Assembly: GCF_043195105.1 (NCBI RefSeq)
Contig: NZ_JBAFWO010000012.1
DNA: 64,000 nt
From: NCEH01 sp002257205
GTDB taxonomy: Bacteria > Pseudomonadota > Alphaproteobacteria > Rhizobiales > Xanthobacteraceae
Strand: one strand, 5' to 3'
A model generated the notes under the pieces. The model was not told the origin of the DNA, did no database searches, and was given only the letters and a program-made list of their open reading frames with translations. Below are positions 35,019 to 43,415 of this stretch, in pieces; position 1 is the stretch's first letter; every line of letters begins with the position of its first letter. The translations under genes were made by a program, and so were the position numbers.

Positions 35019-36156
35019 GCACCTCCACGCCGAGGCCGAGCCCGGTGACGGCGGCCTGCACCGCCGCCACGGTCGCGATATCGCCCGGCACCGACACCAC
35101 GATGACGCCGAACGGTTCGCCCGCGATGTCGTCCACCTGGGCCTGGATGATGTTCACATCGACGCCGAGCAGGCGCGAGACGCGCGACAGCACGGGGTCG
35201 GTCGCATGGGTGCCGGTGAACACGAGGCGCAGCACCGCTTGCGCCTCCCCGACGCGGACGGGTTTCAGCCGGTCCGCCACCTGGGCCGGCAGGGCGGCGC
35301 CGGTGATGGCGGAAATGAAGGCCTTGGTGGTCGCATGGCGGGGATGGGAGAAGATTTCGAACGTGCGGCCTTCTTCCACGATGCGCCCGCCGTCCAGCAC
35401 CGCCACCCGGTTTGCCACCGCCTTGATGACCGCCATTTCGTGGGTGATCAGCAATACCGTGAGCTTGAGTTCGGCATTCACCTTGCGTAGCAAAGCGAGG
35501 ATCTGGTTCGTGGTTTCCGGATCGAGGGCGGAGGTGGCTTCGTCCGAGAGCAGAACGCGCGGGCGGGTGGCGAGCGCGCGGGCGATGCCGACGCGCTGCT
35601 TCTGCCCGCCGGAGAGTTCGGCGGGATAGCGGTCGCGCTTGTCGGCGAGGCCCACCAGATCGAGCAAGGGTTCCACCCGCGCCTTGATCTCGCGGCGCGA
35701 GACGCCGGCGATTTCCAGCGGCAGGGCCACGTTCTCATAGGCCGTGCGGCGGGCCAGCAGGTTGAAATGCTGGAAGATCATGCCGATGGAGCGGCGCGCA
35801 TCGCGCAGGCACTTTTCGGTCAGGGCGGTGATGTCGGTGCCGTCCACCACGACGCGCCCGGAGGTCGGCCGCTCCAGCCCGTTCACCAGGCGGATGAGGG
35901 TGGACTTGCCGGCACCCGAGCGGCCGATGACGCCGACGATCGCACCCTCGGGGACGGAAAGAGTCACATCCTCCAGCGCCGCCACCAGCGGCGTGCCCGC
36001 GCGGGCGGCATAGGTTTTTCCCACATGCGCGAAGCCGATGACGGCGCGGCGAGCGGGGTCTGGTATGAAGGGGTGTTGCACGGGCGCGGGCCTTCCCGAA
36101 GGGTCGGCTTGCTGTGCCGATGCGGCAAGAATAGGCAGGATGGCGGTCACGATCAT
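35002..36156 (-). CDS. metN: Methionine ABC transporter ATPase
   Basis: A 384-residue ATPase: Walker A GRSGAGKSTL, Q-loop MIFQHFNLL, signature LSGGQKQRVGIARAL, Walker B RVLLSDEATSALDPETT, H-loop LLITHEMAV. Residues about 285-384 are the C-terminal NIL/ACT-like domain (VRVGEAQAVLRLVFTG, GVDVNIIQAQVDDIAGEPFG) that binds methionine and inhibits transport when the cell is replete. Residues 1-40 form an unusual extension before FAHVGKTY, so the true start may be internal. It is the first gene of metNIQ; its 5' region holds a weak SAM-riboswitch-like fold. Confidence 0.93.
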   Translation of the reverse strand: MIVTAILPILAASAQQADPSGRPAPVQHPFIPDPARRAVIGFAHVGKTYAARAGTPLVAALEDVTLSVPEGAIVGVIGRSGAGKSTLIRLVNGLERPTSGRVVVDGTDITALTEKCLRDARRSIGMIFQHFNLLARRTAYENVALPLEIAGVSRREIKARVEPLLDLVGLADKRDRYPAELSGGQKQRVGIARALATRPRVLLSDEATSALDPETTNQILALLRKVNAELKLTVLLITHEMAVIKAVANRVAVLDGGRIVEEGRTFEIFSHPRHATTKAFISAITGAALPAQVADRLKPVRVGEAQAVLRLVFTGTHATDPVLSRVSRLLGVDVNIIQAQVDDIAGEPFGVIVVSVPGDIATVAAVQAAVTGLGLGVEVLGYVS

Positions 36157-36542
36157 CTCCGGCTTTCGTCGGCGGTGAACGCAAAGGCGCGTTCGTCCTG
36201 GCGGTCCATTTCAGGGCGCAGGCAACCGACGGCTGGAAGGGAATTTCGGGCGGCAAAAGGCGCGGCGCTCAAATCGGGCCGCAGTCACATTCGCATACAC
36301 AGGCAGCGCATCATGGCCGCACCCATCGTTGGTGTTTCCCTGGCCGCAACATCGTTCGTTTTGGCGAACAAGTCAAGGCGCCTGAAATGAATGTGAATTA
36401 GATTTTCGACGCCCTGTTTCGGAGGTATCATGCGCCGGATGGCCGGGCGCATGCCGCAAGGGCGAGGCGCGCGGCGTTGTCAAAGCGCGGTGCCGACCAC
36501 ATATTGAGCCTCGCGGCGGCCATGTGAGGGTCCATCGCGCAT
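36157..36542. other. Intergenic region between metN and an ArsR gene
   Basis: These 386 bases hold the promoters of two divergent units and no supported gene. On the minus strand 36239-36287 contains GCGGC, then CCGATTTGA, a 13-base spacer region, TTGCCGC, a loose match to the core of the alphaproteobacterial SAM-II motif, with a GCGGC/GCCGC stem. The conserved downstream A-rich strand is not convincing, so it is not called as a riboswitch. Confidence 0.35.
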
Positions 36543-36851
36543 ATGAGTTTTGAGATCATGTCGGCAGCGGAACCCATTCATCTGAGCGAGAAGCAGTTTG
36601 CTCAGATCGCCCGCGCCCTGGCGGAGCCGCGCCGCTACCAGATCCTCAAGGAGATCGGCGCCGCAGGCGCGCATCTCGCGTGCAGTGCCCTGGCGGAGTG
36701 CCATGCGGTGAGCGCCGCGACCATTTCCCACCATGTGAAAGAGCTTGAGACCGCCGGCCTCGTGGACATCGTGCGTGAAGGCAAGTTCGCCAAGCTCGTG
36801 CTGCGCCGTGATGTGCTGGGCGCCTATCTCGAGCAGCTTTCCCGGATCTGA
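36543..36851 (+). CDS. ArsR-family winged-helix regulator
   Basis: A 102-residue regulator (LSEKQFAQIARALAEPRRYQ, CSALAECHAVSAATISHHVK, ELETAGLVDIVREGKFAKLV). It lacks the CVC metal box; single Cys flank the recognition region, so metal sensing is doubtful and a redox or small-molecule signal is as likely. It is followed 167 bp later by an SDR gene on the same strand, whose promoter carries a perfect inverted repeat (36970-36987) suited to an ArsR dimer. Confidence 0.88.
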   Translation: MSFEIMSAAEPIHLSEKQFAQIARALAEPRRYQILKEIGAAGAHLACSALAECHAVSAATISHHVKELETAGLVDIVREGKFAKLVLRRDVLGAYLEQLSRI

Positions 36852-36969
36852 GACCGCCCGCGAAGGCATCGCGTGCCTTCGTGCGCCCCCTCACAAGTCC
36901 CCCTGGCAAGCCCCCCTGGCAAGCCCCCCTTGCAACGCCGGCTGGGCTACCCATCTACGCCCCACATCA

Positions 36970-36987
36970 ATTAGATATTTATCTAAT
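36970..36987. promoter_or_regulatory. Inverted-repeat operator upstream of the SDR gene
   Basis: ATTAGATA-TT-TATCTAAT: 8-bp perfect arms with a 2-bp centre, AT-rich in a GC-rich setting, 32 bp before the SDR start. This spacing and sequence are typical of ArsR-family sites, so the ArsR gene just upstream is the natural candidate regulator. Confidence 0.7.
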
Positions 36988-37018
36988 TATCGAACTATGT
37001 TCCGTTGGGAGAGATGAG

Positions 37019-37768
37019 ATGGGCAAGCTTTCAGGCAAGGTCGCGGTGGTCACCGGGGCCTCCAAGGGTATCGGCGCCGCCATCGCGAAAAGCCTTGCGG
37101 GCGAAGGGGCCGCTGTGGCGGTGAACTATGCTTCCAGCAAGGACGGCGCGGAGCGCGTGGTCGCGGAGATCACCGCCGCCGGCGGCAAGGCGATCGCGGT
37201 TCAGGGCGATGTGGCGAAGGCCGCCAACGTGGCGCGCCTGTTCGCTGAAACCAAGGCCGCGTTCGGCGGGCTGGATATTCTCGTGAACAATGCCGGGATC
37301 TACACTTTCGCGCCGATCGAGGAGGTGAACGAGGAGCACTTCCATCGCCAGTTCGATACCAATGTGCTCGGCCTGCTGCTGGCGACCCGGGAGGCGGTCA
37401 AGCACTTCCCCGCCGAGGGCGGCAGCATCATCAATATTTCCTCGGCGGCGACCGCGGTCTCGCTGCCGACCTCGTCGGTCTATACCGCCACCAAGGCGGC
37501 CGTGGACGCCATTACGCGCGTGCTCGCCAACGAACTCGGCCCGCGCCAGATCCGTGTCAACACCATCAGCCCCGGCGGGGTGGATACGGAAGGCACGCGG
37601 GCCATTGGGATTAATGGCAGCGACATGGAAAAGCAGCTGATCGCCAAGACCCCGCTCGGGCGCGGCGGCCAGCCGGAGGATATCGCGCGCGTGGCGACGT
37701 TCCTCGCCTCCGCCGATGCCGGCTGGCTCACCGGCGAGATCATCTTCGCCTCGGGCGGCCTGCGCTGA
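37019..37768 (+). CDS. SDR-family oxidoreductase
   Basis: A 249-residue classical short-chain dehydrogenase. NAD(P)-binding VVTGASKGIGAAIAKSLAGE, NNAG in DILVNNAGIYTFAPIEE, catalytic Ser in IINISSAATAVSLPTSS, and the YxxxK in VYTATKAAVDAI. It ends with the usual SDAGWLTGEIIF-type block. Asn/Ser after the second beta strand (NYASSKDGAE) favours NADPH. Close relatives are annotated as 3-oxoacyl-ACP-like reductases or general aldehyde/ketone reductases, and the substrate is unknown. The operator upstream suggests inducible expression under the adjacent ArsR protein. Confidence 0.9.
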   Translation: MGKLSGKVAVVTGASKGIGAAIAKSLAGEGAAVAVNYASSKDGAERVVAEITAAGGKAIAVQGDVAKAANVARLFAETKAAFGGLDILVNNAGIYTFAPIEEVNEEHFHRQFDTNVLGLLLATREAVKHFPAEGGSIINISSAATAVSLPTSSVYTATKAAVDAITRVLANELGPRQIRVNTISPGGVDTEGTRAIGINGSDMEKQLIAKTPLGRGGQPEDIARVATFLASADAGWLTGEIIFASGGLR

Positions 37769-37831
37769 GCGCAGACGTCCCGGCGCAGGCGCGCTCCGGC
37801 CGTTTTCCCCTTCCGGCCGGGGCGCGCGGTG

Positions 37832-40800
37832 TCATTCGGCCGCGCGGGGGAAGGGCAGGCGCTTCTGCCCGCCCTGCGCGTCCGATCCTTCCGCGTCCGG
37901 TCCCTGCGCGTCCTGATCATGCCCGGGATGCTCGTCCCGCTTGCCGACGAACCGGCCGAACAGGCGGCCCAGGATGTGGCTGAAATCGTCCATCACCGAG
38001 AACACCGCCGGCACGAACACCAGCGACAGCACGGTGGAGGCGATCAGCCCGCCGATCACCGCGATCGCCATGGGCGCGCGGAACGATCCGCCTTCGCCGA
38101 GCGCCAGCGCGGACGGCAGCATGCCCGCCGCCATGGCGATGGTGGTCATGACGATGGGCTGGGCGCGCTTGCGCCCGGATTCAATCAGCGCGGTGGTGCG
38201 GTCCATGCCCTTGGCGATGGATTCGATGGCGAAATCCACCAGCAGGATGGCGTTCTTGGTCACGATGCCCATCAGCATCAGGAAACCGATCACCACCGGC
38301 AGCGAGATGGAATTGCCCGTCAGCAGCAGAGCGATGAACGCTCCACCGACGGAGAGCGGCAGCGCCACCAGGATGGTGATGGGCTGAAGCACGTCCTGGA
38401 ACAGCAGCACCAGCACCGCGAGCACCAGCATCACGCCGGCGGCGATGGCGAGGGCGAAGCCGGAGAACACCTCACCCATGATCTCGGCATCGCCGGATTC
38501 CATCAGGGCGACGCCCTGCGGCAGGTTCTTCGCGGCCGGCAGCGCGCGCACCGCCTCGATGGCGGCGCCGAGCGGGGTTTCCCCCACCAGATCCGCTTCC
38601 ACGGCCACTCGGCGCGCGCGGTCGTAGCGGTCGAGCGAGGTCGGGCCCTTGCCGAAGCTCACGTCCGCCACGGAGGAGAGCGGCACCGAGACGCCGGGCT
38701 TGGAGGTCGGCACCTTGAGCGCGTCGAAGGTGGCGAGCTTGGCGCGCGCCCTCTCGTCCATCTGCACGCGGATGTCGATCTGGCGGTCCTTTGCGGAGAA
38801 TTTCGCGAGGTTCGCGGCGATGTCGCCGATGGTGGCGATGCGCACCGTCTCGGCGATGGTATCCACCGAGACGCCGAGCTGCGCCGCCTGGTCCAGCTTC
38901 GGCACGATGCGGATTTCCGGCCGGTCGAGCGCAGCGCTGGAGACCACGTTGGCGAGGGTCGGCACGTGGTCGCGCACTTCTTTTTCGAGCTTCAGCGCCG
39001 CCTGTTCCACCGCCTCGCCGTCATTGCCGGAAAGGATCATGGAGAAGCCGCGCTGTGCCGCCTGCCCGTTGGGGCTCCAGGTGAAGCGCATGTCAGGCAA
39101 CGCCGCCAGATCGTCGTGCAGGCGGGTTTCGAAGGTCTTCTGGTCGACGCTGCGCTCATGGCGCGGCTTGAGATTGACCACGATCGTCGCCTTGCGCACC
39201 TCGCTCGCCATCATCGCCATGCCGCCCTGTCCGCCGGTGCCGGCGGTGGCATAGACGCTCGCCACCTCCGGCTGCTTCAGCAGGTCGGCCGTGATCCGGT
39301 CGGAGACCGCCTGGGTTTCGGCGATCGTGGTGCCCGGCGGCATCTCGATGGAGAGCATGGAGCGCGAGATGTCGTTGGTCGGCAGGAAGCCCGAGGGCAG
39401 CAGGGTGGACAGGAAAATGGTCCCGGCGAACACGCCGAAGCCCATGGCGATGGTGACGAAGCGGTGGCGCACCGACCAGCCCAGCAGGCGCACGTAATGG
39501 CGCATGATGAAGCCGTCGCCGGTTTCCCGGTGGCCGTGGTCACGCAGGAAATAGGCCGCCATCAGCGGCGTGATCAGCCGCGCCACCGCGAGCGAGAACA
39601 GCACCGCCACCGCCACAGTGATGCCGAACTGCTTGAAATATTGCCCGGCAATGCCGCCCATGAAGGACACCGGCACGAACACGGCGGCGATGGTGAGGGT
39701 GGTCGCCACCACCGCGAGGCCGATTTCGTCCGCCGCCTCGATGGCCGCGCGATAGGGGGATTTCCCCTGTCGCATGTGGCGCACGATGTTTTCGATCTCG
39801 ACGATGGCGTCGTCCACCAGGATGCCGGTGACCAGCGTGATGGCGAGCAGGCTCACCGCGTTCAGCGAAAAGCCGAGCGCGTCCATCACCCAGAAGGTTG
39901 GCAGGATGGACAGCGGGATGGCGAGCGTGGTGATGAGCGTCGCGCGCCAGTCGCGCAGGAACAAGAACACCACGATCACCGCCAGGATCGCGCCTTCGAT
40001 CAGCGTGTGCATGGCGGATTCATAATCCGCCTTGGTGTAGCGCACCGTGGTGTCGATCATGGTGATGGACACGTCGGGATGCGCCGCGAGCAGCTTCTTC
40101 ACCTCCGCCTCGGTGCGGTCATAGACCACCACGTCGGAGAAGCCCTTGGCGCGATAGACGCCGAAAGCCACCACCGGCCGCCCGTCGAGGCGCGCGAACA
40201 CGCGCTGCTCCGCCGCCCCGTCGGTCACGGTGCCGAGATCCTTCAGCCGCACATAGCGCCCGTTGGAGAGCACGATGCGGGTCTCGGCGAGATCGTCCAC
40301 GCTGGCGGCGCCGGCGAGCGTGCGGATGGATTGCTCCTGCGTGCCGACTTCCCCGCGCCCGCCCGAGACGTCGAGATTGGTGGCGCGCAACTGGCGCGAG
40401 ACCTCCGCCGCCGTGATGCCGAGCGACATCAGCCGGTCGGGATCGAGCGCGACGCGGATTTCACGGTCCACTCCGCCTTCGCGCTTCACTTGCGCGACGC
40501 CGCGAATGCCCTGGAGCGTGCGGGCGACGGTATCATCCACGAACCAGGAGAGTTCCTCCGCATTCATGGTGGGCGAGGCGACCGCATAAGTGACGATGGG
40601 CAGGCCCTCGATGTCCACCCGCTGGATCAGCGGCTCCTCGATCGCCTGGGGCAGTTCGGTGCGGATCTTGGTGACGGCGTCGCGGGTGTCGTTCACCGCC
40701 CGGTCCACCGCCGTTTCCAGATGGAATTCGATGGTGGTGACGGAGGAGCCTTCCGACAGCGAGGAGGTGATGTGCTTCACCCCCGAAACGCCGGCGACCG

Positions 40801-41014
40801 CATTCTCCACCTTCTTGGTGATCTGGGTTTCCAATTCGCTCGGCGCAGCGCCGGGCTGGGAGATGGAGACCATGACGATGGGCACGTCGATGTTCGGCAT
40901 CTGCGTCACCGGCAGCGAGCGGAAATGCACGATGCCGAGCGCGGTGAGCACCACAAACAGGACGAGGGAGGGGATGGGCTTGCGGATCGCCCAGGCGGAG
41001 ATATTGAGGGCCAT
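37832..41014 (-). CDS. RND multidrug efflux pump (AcrB/HAE-1 family)
   Basis: A 1060-residue inner-membrane pump, full length, starting MALNISAWAIRKPIPSLVLF. The proton-relay motif in membrane segment 4 is GILVDDAIVEIENIVRHM with the double Asp of drug pumps. The second-half relay Lys is in MGIVTKNAILLVDFAIE. The C-terminus carries an unusual hydrophilic tail (DEHPGHDQDAQGPDAEGSDA) made of short degenerate repeats. It is the last gene of a TetR-adaptor-pump operon and lies 5 bp after the adaptor. As in the metal island, no outer-membrane channel gene is adjacent. Confidence 0.94.
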   Translation of the reverse strand: MALNISAWAIRKPIPSLVLFVVLTALGIVHFRSLPVTQMPNIDVPIVMVSISQPGAAPSELETQITKKVENAVAGVSGVKHITSSLSEGSSVTTIEFHLETAVDRAVNDTRDAVTKIRTELPQAIEEPLIQRVDIEGLPIVTYAVASPTMNAEELSWFVDDTVARTLQGIRGVAQVKREGGVDREIRVALDPDRLMSLGITAAEVSRQLRATNLDVSGGRGEVGTQEQSIRTLAGAASVDDLAETRIVLSNGRYVRLKDLGTVTDGAAEQRVFARLDGRPVVAFGVYRAKGFSDVVVYDRTEAEVKKLLAAHPDVSITMIDTTVRYTKADYESAMHTLIEGAILAVIVVFLFLRDWRATLITTLAIPLSILPTFWVMDALGFSLNAVSLLAITLVTGILVDDAIVEIENIVRHMRQGKSPYRAAIEAADEIGLAVVATTLTIAAVFVPVSFMGGIAGQYFKQFGITVAVAVLFSLAVARLITPLMAAYFLRDHGHRETGDGFIMRHYVRLLGWSVRHRFVTIAMGFGVFAGTIFLSTLLPSGFLPTNDISRSMLSIEMPPGTTIAETQAVSDRITADLLKQPEVASVYATAGTGGQGGMAMMASEVRKATIVVNLKPRHERSVDQKTFETRLHDDLAALPDMRFTWSPNGQAAQRGFSMILSGNDGEAVEQAALKLEKEVRDHVPTLANVVSSAALDRPEIRIVPKLDQAAQLGVSVDTIAETVRIATIGDIAANLAKFSAKDRQIDIRVQMDERARAKLATFDALKVPTSKPGVSVPLSSVADVSFGKGPTSLDRYDRARRVAVEADLVGETPLGAAIEAVRALPAAKNLPQGVALMESGDAEIMGEVFSGFALAIAAGVMLVLAVLVLLFQDVLQPITILVALPLSVGGAFIALLLTGNSISLPVVIGFLMLMGIVTKNAILLVDFAIESIAKGMDRTTALIESGRKRAQPIVMTTIAMAAGMLPSALALGEGGSFRAPMAIAVIGGLIASTVLSLVFVPAVFSVMDDFSHILGRLFGRFVGKRDEHPGHDQDAQGPDAEGSDAQGGQKRLPFPRAAE

Positions 41015-41019
41015 GGTGC

Positions 41020-42363
41020 TTACTTGGCTCCCGCGGTGCGGTCCGCTTCGACGGCGGTGACGCGATCGCCCTCGCGCAGGAAGCCGCCCGCGCGCACGAC
41101 CACCAGATCCTCGGCGCCGACGCCGGAGACGAGTTCGATGCGGCCCTCGCCCTTCAGGCCCGGCTCGACGCGACGCTCGGCCACGATCCCATCCTTCACC
41201 ACCAGCACATAGGCGCCCTTGGCGTCGAACATGACGGCCGACTGCGGCACGGCGAGCCCCTCGCGGCGGGCGATCTCGATCAGGCCCCGCCCATAGGTGC
41301 CAGGACGCAGGCGATCATCATGGGCGAGCGCGATCTCCACCTTGCCGAGCCGGGTCGACTTGTCGATCTGGGCGGAGATGAGGCGCACCTTGCCGCTCAG
41401 CGGCGCGGAAAAGCCGGCGGGCGTGACGGCGACGCTCTGCCCCACCTGCATGCGCGGCATGGCGGATTCCGGCACTTCGGCATCAAGATCGATGGCGCCG
41501 TCGCGGGCGATGCGGAACAGCGGCTCCGACTTGGTGGACAAGACGATGGCGCCGATGCGGGCGTCGCGCGCCAGCACCACGCCGGCGGCGGGGGCCTTTA
41601 CCTCGGTGCGGGTGAGCTTCAGCGCGATCTCGGAGCGCTGCGCTTCCACCAGGCCGGCATCGGCCTCGCTCGCGGCGAGGGCTTCGCGGGTGGCCGCGAC
41701 CTGGGCGCTCGCCACCTTCACGGCGCGCTCGCGCTCGTCCAGGGTCTCCTGCGAGACCACGCCGGTCTTGCGCAGCTGGCGCGAGCGTTCCACGGCGGAG
41801 GTCGCTTCCGCTTCCTGCGCCAGCATCTGGTCGAGATTGGCCCGCTGCTGCGCGATGGCGGCCTTGGCCTTGGCGCGGTTGGCGGTGTTCTGGGCGAGCT
41901 GGGTTTCCAGCACCTCGCGGTTGAGCCGCGCCAGCACCTGGCCCTGCTTCACCCGGTCGCCCACCTCGGCGAGGATCTCGGTGAGGCGATAGCCCTCGAT
42001 CTCCGGGCCCACCTGGATCTCCTCGCGGGCGATCAGGGAGCCGGTGACCAGCAGGGTTTCCACCATCTCCCGCTTCTCGGGATGGGTGACGCTGACGGTC
42101 AGGCCCTTCACGGCCTCGGCGGCCGGCGCCTCGGCCAGCGCCGGGGGGATGAACTGGGGTGCCACGAGTGCGCCGGCGAACAGCGCGCCCACGAGCAGGC
42201 GATGCGGCAGCGCTGGGCGCCTGGAAGTGTTCAGCGGGGCACTGCGGGCGAGGCGGGGCATGGGGTGGTCGGTCTTTCTGTGTCCAGGCACGGGCGCGTC
42301 GGTGAGTCGGGGCATCCGCGCCGGCGCATGACGATAGGGAAAATGCGGCAAGCTGATGCTCAT
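41020..42363 (-). CDS. RND periplasmic adaptor (MFP)
   Basis: A 447-residue adaptor for the downstream RND pump. The start at 42363 overlaps the TetR stop (ATGA). An internal start at 42261 (MPRLARSAPLNTSRRP) would give a shorter leader before the signal anchor LLVGALFAGALVAPQFI, and either is possible. Barrel-sandwich halves (EIQVGPEIEGYRLTEILAEV; VKAPAAGVVLARDARIGAIV) flank a long coiled coil (AQNTANRAKAKAAIAQQRAN, ERERAVKVASAQVAATREAL). The beta-barrel domain follows and the protein ends TAGAK. It bridges pump and outer-membrane channel. Confidence 0.92.
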   Translation of the reverse strand: MSISLPHFPYRHAPARMPRLTDAPVPGHRKTDHPMPRLARSAPLNTSRRPALPHRLLVGALFAGALVAPQFIPPALAEAPAAEAVKGLTVSVTHPEKREMVETLLVTGSLIAREEIQVGPEIEGYRLTEILAEVGDRVKQGQVLARLNREVLETQLAQNTANRAKAKAAIAQQRANLDQMLAQEAEATSAVERSRQLRKTGVVSQETLDERERAVKVASAQVAATREALAASEADAGLVEAQRSEIALKLTRTEVKAPAAGVVLARDARIGAIVLSTKSEPLFRIARDGAIDLDAEVPESAMPRMQVGQSVAVTPAGFSAPLSGKVRLISAQIDKSTRLGKVEIALAHDDRLRPGTYGRGLIEIARREGLAVPQSAVMFDAKGAYVLVVKDGIVAERRVEPGLKGEGRIELVSGVGAEDLVVVRAGGFLREGDRVTAVEADRTAGAK

Positions 42364-42986
42364 GGCGGGGGGGATTTCGTTTCCGGCGACAGCATGCGCC
42401 GCACCAGGGTGGCGAAGGCGGGCAGGCGATCCGACAGATTCCATTGCGGATGCAATTGATTGTGCAGGATCATCCCGTCGCCCATCACCTTCAGCAGCAT
42501 CACCAGCGTGTCGGCATCGATCTCCGGATCGATTTCGCCCCGCGCCATGCCAGACACCAACGCCGCGCGCAGCAGCACGTGGCTCTCTTCTTCCACCGGC
42601 TCCAGCGCCTCGCGCAGCTTCTCGTTGCGGATCGCCTCGGCCATGATTTCCGGGCCGAGCTTGGCGCAATCCAAGCTGTCCTTGGAGAGCAAAGCGGCGA
42701 TGCATTCGGTCAGCCCGTCGATCAGGCTCGGCGCCTGGTCGAGGAATTCGAACAGCTTGGCCCGCTCCGCGCTCTCGCCCTCGACGATGGCGCCGATGAT
42801 GGATTCCTTGGAGGGAAAATAGCGATAGAGCGCGCCGGGACTCATGCCCGCCTCGGCGCAGATTTTCTGCATGGAGGTGCCGTGGAAACCGTCGCGGGCA
42901 AAGCATTGCACGGCGGCGGTGAGGATACGTTTTTGCTGCTCGGAGCGATGATCGAGCACGGAAACATCGGGGGCACCCAGGGCCAT
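42360..42986 (-). CDS. TetR-family repressor of the RND operon
   Basis: A 208-residue regulator. The N-terminal helix-turn-helix (QQKRILTAAVQCFARDGFHG, TSMQKICAEAGMSPGALYRY, FPSKESII) is followed by an all-helical ligand domain of AcrR/TetR_C type (LPAFATLVRRMLSP near the end). It is the first gene of the TetR-adaptor-pump operon and overlaps the adaptor gene by four bases. Two similar dyads between 43002 and 43069, directly upstream of its start, are the likely autoregulatory operators. Confidence 0.9.
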   Translation of the reverse strand: MALGAPDVSVLDHRSEQQKRILTAAVQCFARDGFHGTSMQKICAEAGMSPGALYRYFPSKESIIGAIVEGESAERAKLFEFLDQAPSLIDGLTECIAALLSKDSLDCAKLGPEIMAEAIRNEKLREALEPVEEESHVLLRAALVSGMARGEIDPEIDADTLVMLLKVMGDGMILHNQLHPQWNLSDRLPAFATLVRRMLSPETKSPPP

Positions 42987-43001
42987 GGAACCTCAGGGGA
43001 T

Positions 43002-43021
43002 GAGAATGAATATTCGCTCTC
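43002..43021. promoter_or_regulatory. TetR operator, proximal copy
   Basis: GAGAATGAATATTCGCTCTC, a near-perfect dyad 16 bp upstream of the TetR start. It shares the consensus GAG-N-GAA-NN-TTC-N-CTC with the copy at 43050-43069, 48 bp away. Confidence 0.7.
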
Positions 43022-43049
43022 AGCATGGCGAGAACCCCGCCTCAGGTCA

Positions 43050-43069
43050 AGAGCGAATGTTCGTTCTCA
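43050..43069. promoter_or_regulatory. TetR operator, distal copy
   Basis: AGAGCGAATGTTCGTTCTCA, a second dyad matching the proximal one. The two bracket the probable promoter of the efflux operon. Confidence 0.65.
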
Positions 43070-43415
43070 TTATTCCAGTGAGAAAATCCGCGGCAGGTCC
43101 GCGCCGGACGGTGCGTGCGAAGCGGAACCGGGAAGGCTGTGTGCAGGCAGAAGGCGGGCGCGGGGCGGGTCGCGCATGTGCGCACGCGGGGCTTGTATGC
43201 GGCGACCCGCCCAGCGCAGGTTGCCCGGCTGGTCGGGAACGGATCTTATGCGATCCACGCGCGGCGGATTCGCGGTCAGATCCGGGATGTCATGTGCTGA
43301 CCGTGGAGGCGTGCGAACCTTGGGGGTGAGCCGTCGGCCGCGATCAGGCCGACCCCGCGCACCGCCGCGTGAAACCGGGTAGGTCCCGGATCGGAAAACA
43401 ATTGGGGGAGTGAAG
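43070..43415. other. Gap between the TetR operators and the DUF3574 gene
   Basis: These 346 bases show no supported gene. Short open frames exist on both strands but have no ribosome site or family motif. The promoter of the DUF3574 gene should lie near the right end. Confidence 0.5.

Noticed and set aside
37829..41212. A 1127-codon open frame on the plus strand
   Set aside because: It mirrors the RND pump gene on the other strand; its translation is low-complexity His/Arg/Gly sequence. The same applies to long antisense frames at 14370-17231, 49142-52231 and 58920-61493.
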